A stretch of DNA of 64,000 nucleotides from Nematopogon swammerdamellus (taxonomy: Eukaryota > Arthropoda > Insecta > Lepidoptera > Adelidae): positions 6,045,395-6,109,394 of the forward strand of contig OX336345.1 of assembly GCA_946902875.1 (NCBI GenBank). The letters run 5' to 3'. The translations under genes were made by a program, and so were the position numbers. Within the stretch, counting starts at the first letter, position 1, and the number at the start of each line of letters is the position of its first letter. A model generated the notes under the pieces. That model was not told where the DNA came from. It made no database searches and was given only the letters and a program-made list of their open reading frames with translations. Below are positions 63,852-64,000 of the stretch, piece by piece.

Positions 63852-64000
63852 CCGCTCGTCCTATTGCTCCAGCAGAGCTACCGGTGCCGCCGGCCCACAC
63901 CCGTTCCGTGGGCCTGCCGCCTGGCTCTACCGGCCAAGTTTTTTAAGTGAACTTTATTGTCCGTCCAATACTGAAAAAACAGATGAACATATTTGTAAAA

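Overview
This window looks like repeat-dense, non-genic nuclear DNA from an insect, most probably a moth or butterfly. It holds no bacterial-type operons, no long host ORFs, many Pol III-type SINE heads, A-rich retroposon tails, TA/TAA/TTAA/8-bp-duplication MITEs and non-LTR retrotransposon tails. The dispersed families (the element beginning 'ccggccaagtgcgagtcg', Helitron-like ends in 'ccgcgggc..cagctag', the RTE tail 'gggagaggcctatgtccagc' plus GAT repeats) are ones I associate with lepidopteran genomes; this is recognition from memory, not a search. I cannot name the species.

The centrepiece is 27,614-32,287: a complete Transib DNA transposon of 4,664 bp. Transib is the family whose transposase is the relative of vertebrate RAG1. 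It has matching terminal inverted repeats that begin with the RSS-heptamer sequence CACAGTG, a perfect 5-bp target-site duplication CGGCG, and one uninterrupted 718-codon transposase ORF (28,881-31,037) that keeps the candidate DDE triad and the C-C/H-H zinc ligands. A SINE and a LINE tail are nested in its 5' leader.

Layout. 1-27,600: SINE and LINE fragments, several MITE families (pair at 13.2 and 15.1 kb; 19.6 kb; Harbinger-like at 25.6 kb), a 53-nt perfect palindrome at 19.27 kb, simple repeats and unassigned AT-rich DNA. 27.6-32.3 kb: Transib. 32.5-33.6 kb: SINEs and a poly-C tract. 33.7-36.97 kb: about 75 tandem copies of a roughly 44-bp unit with higher-order blocks. 37.8-45.7 kb: SINEs, a hAT-type MITE with an 8-bp duplication, a decayed retroelement ORF end. 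46.7-48.15 kb: a 5'-truncated non-LTR retrotransposon with a 365-codon open RT frame. 49-53.9 kb: tandem repeats, SINEs, an internally deleted mariner (50,989-51,910). 54-64 kb: a TTAA-flanked MITE, more SINE/LINE fragments, microsatellites, and one possible host exon at the right edge.

SINEs dominate by count. Local names used below: SINE-A (head combining a tRNA-like A box with 5S-rRNA-like internal promoter elements; tail ending 'gtgtcagtttccat'+A), its variant A' (unrelated head starting 'gtgtggggccggtac'), and SINE-B (tRNA Leu/Ser-like head; tail ending 'ggattacat'+A). All share a central block around 'gtaaaactgtaggtccctt..ggtggtagg..taccaccg.actg', so they form one modular set with exchanged heads and tails. 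LINE-D and LINE-E are two non-LTR families seen mostly as 3' ends encoding the end of a reverse-transcriptase ORF.
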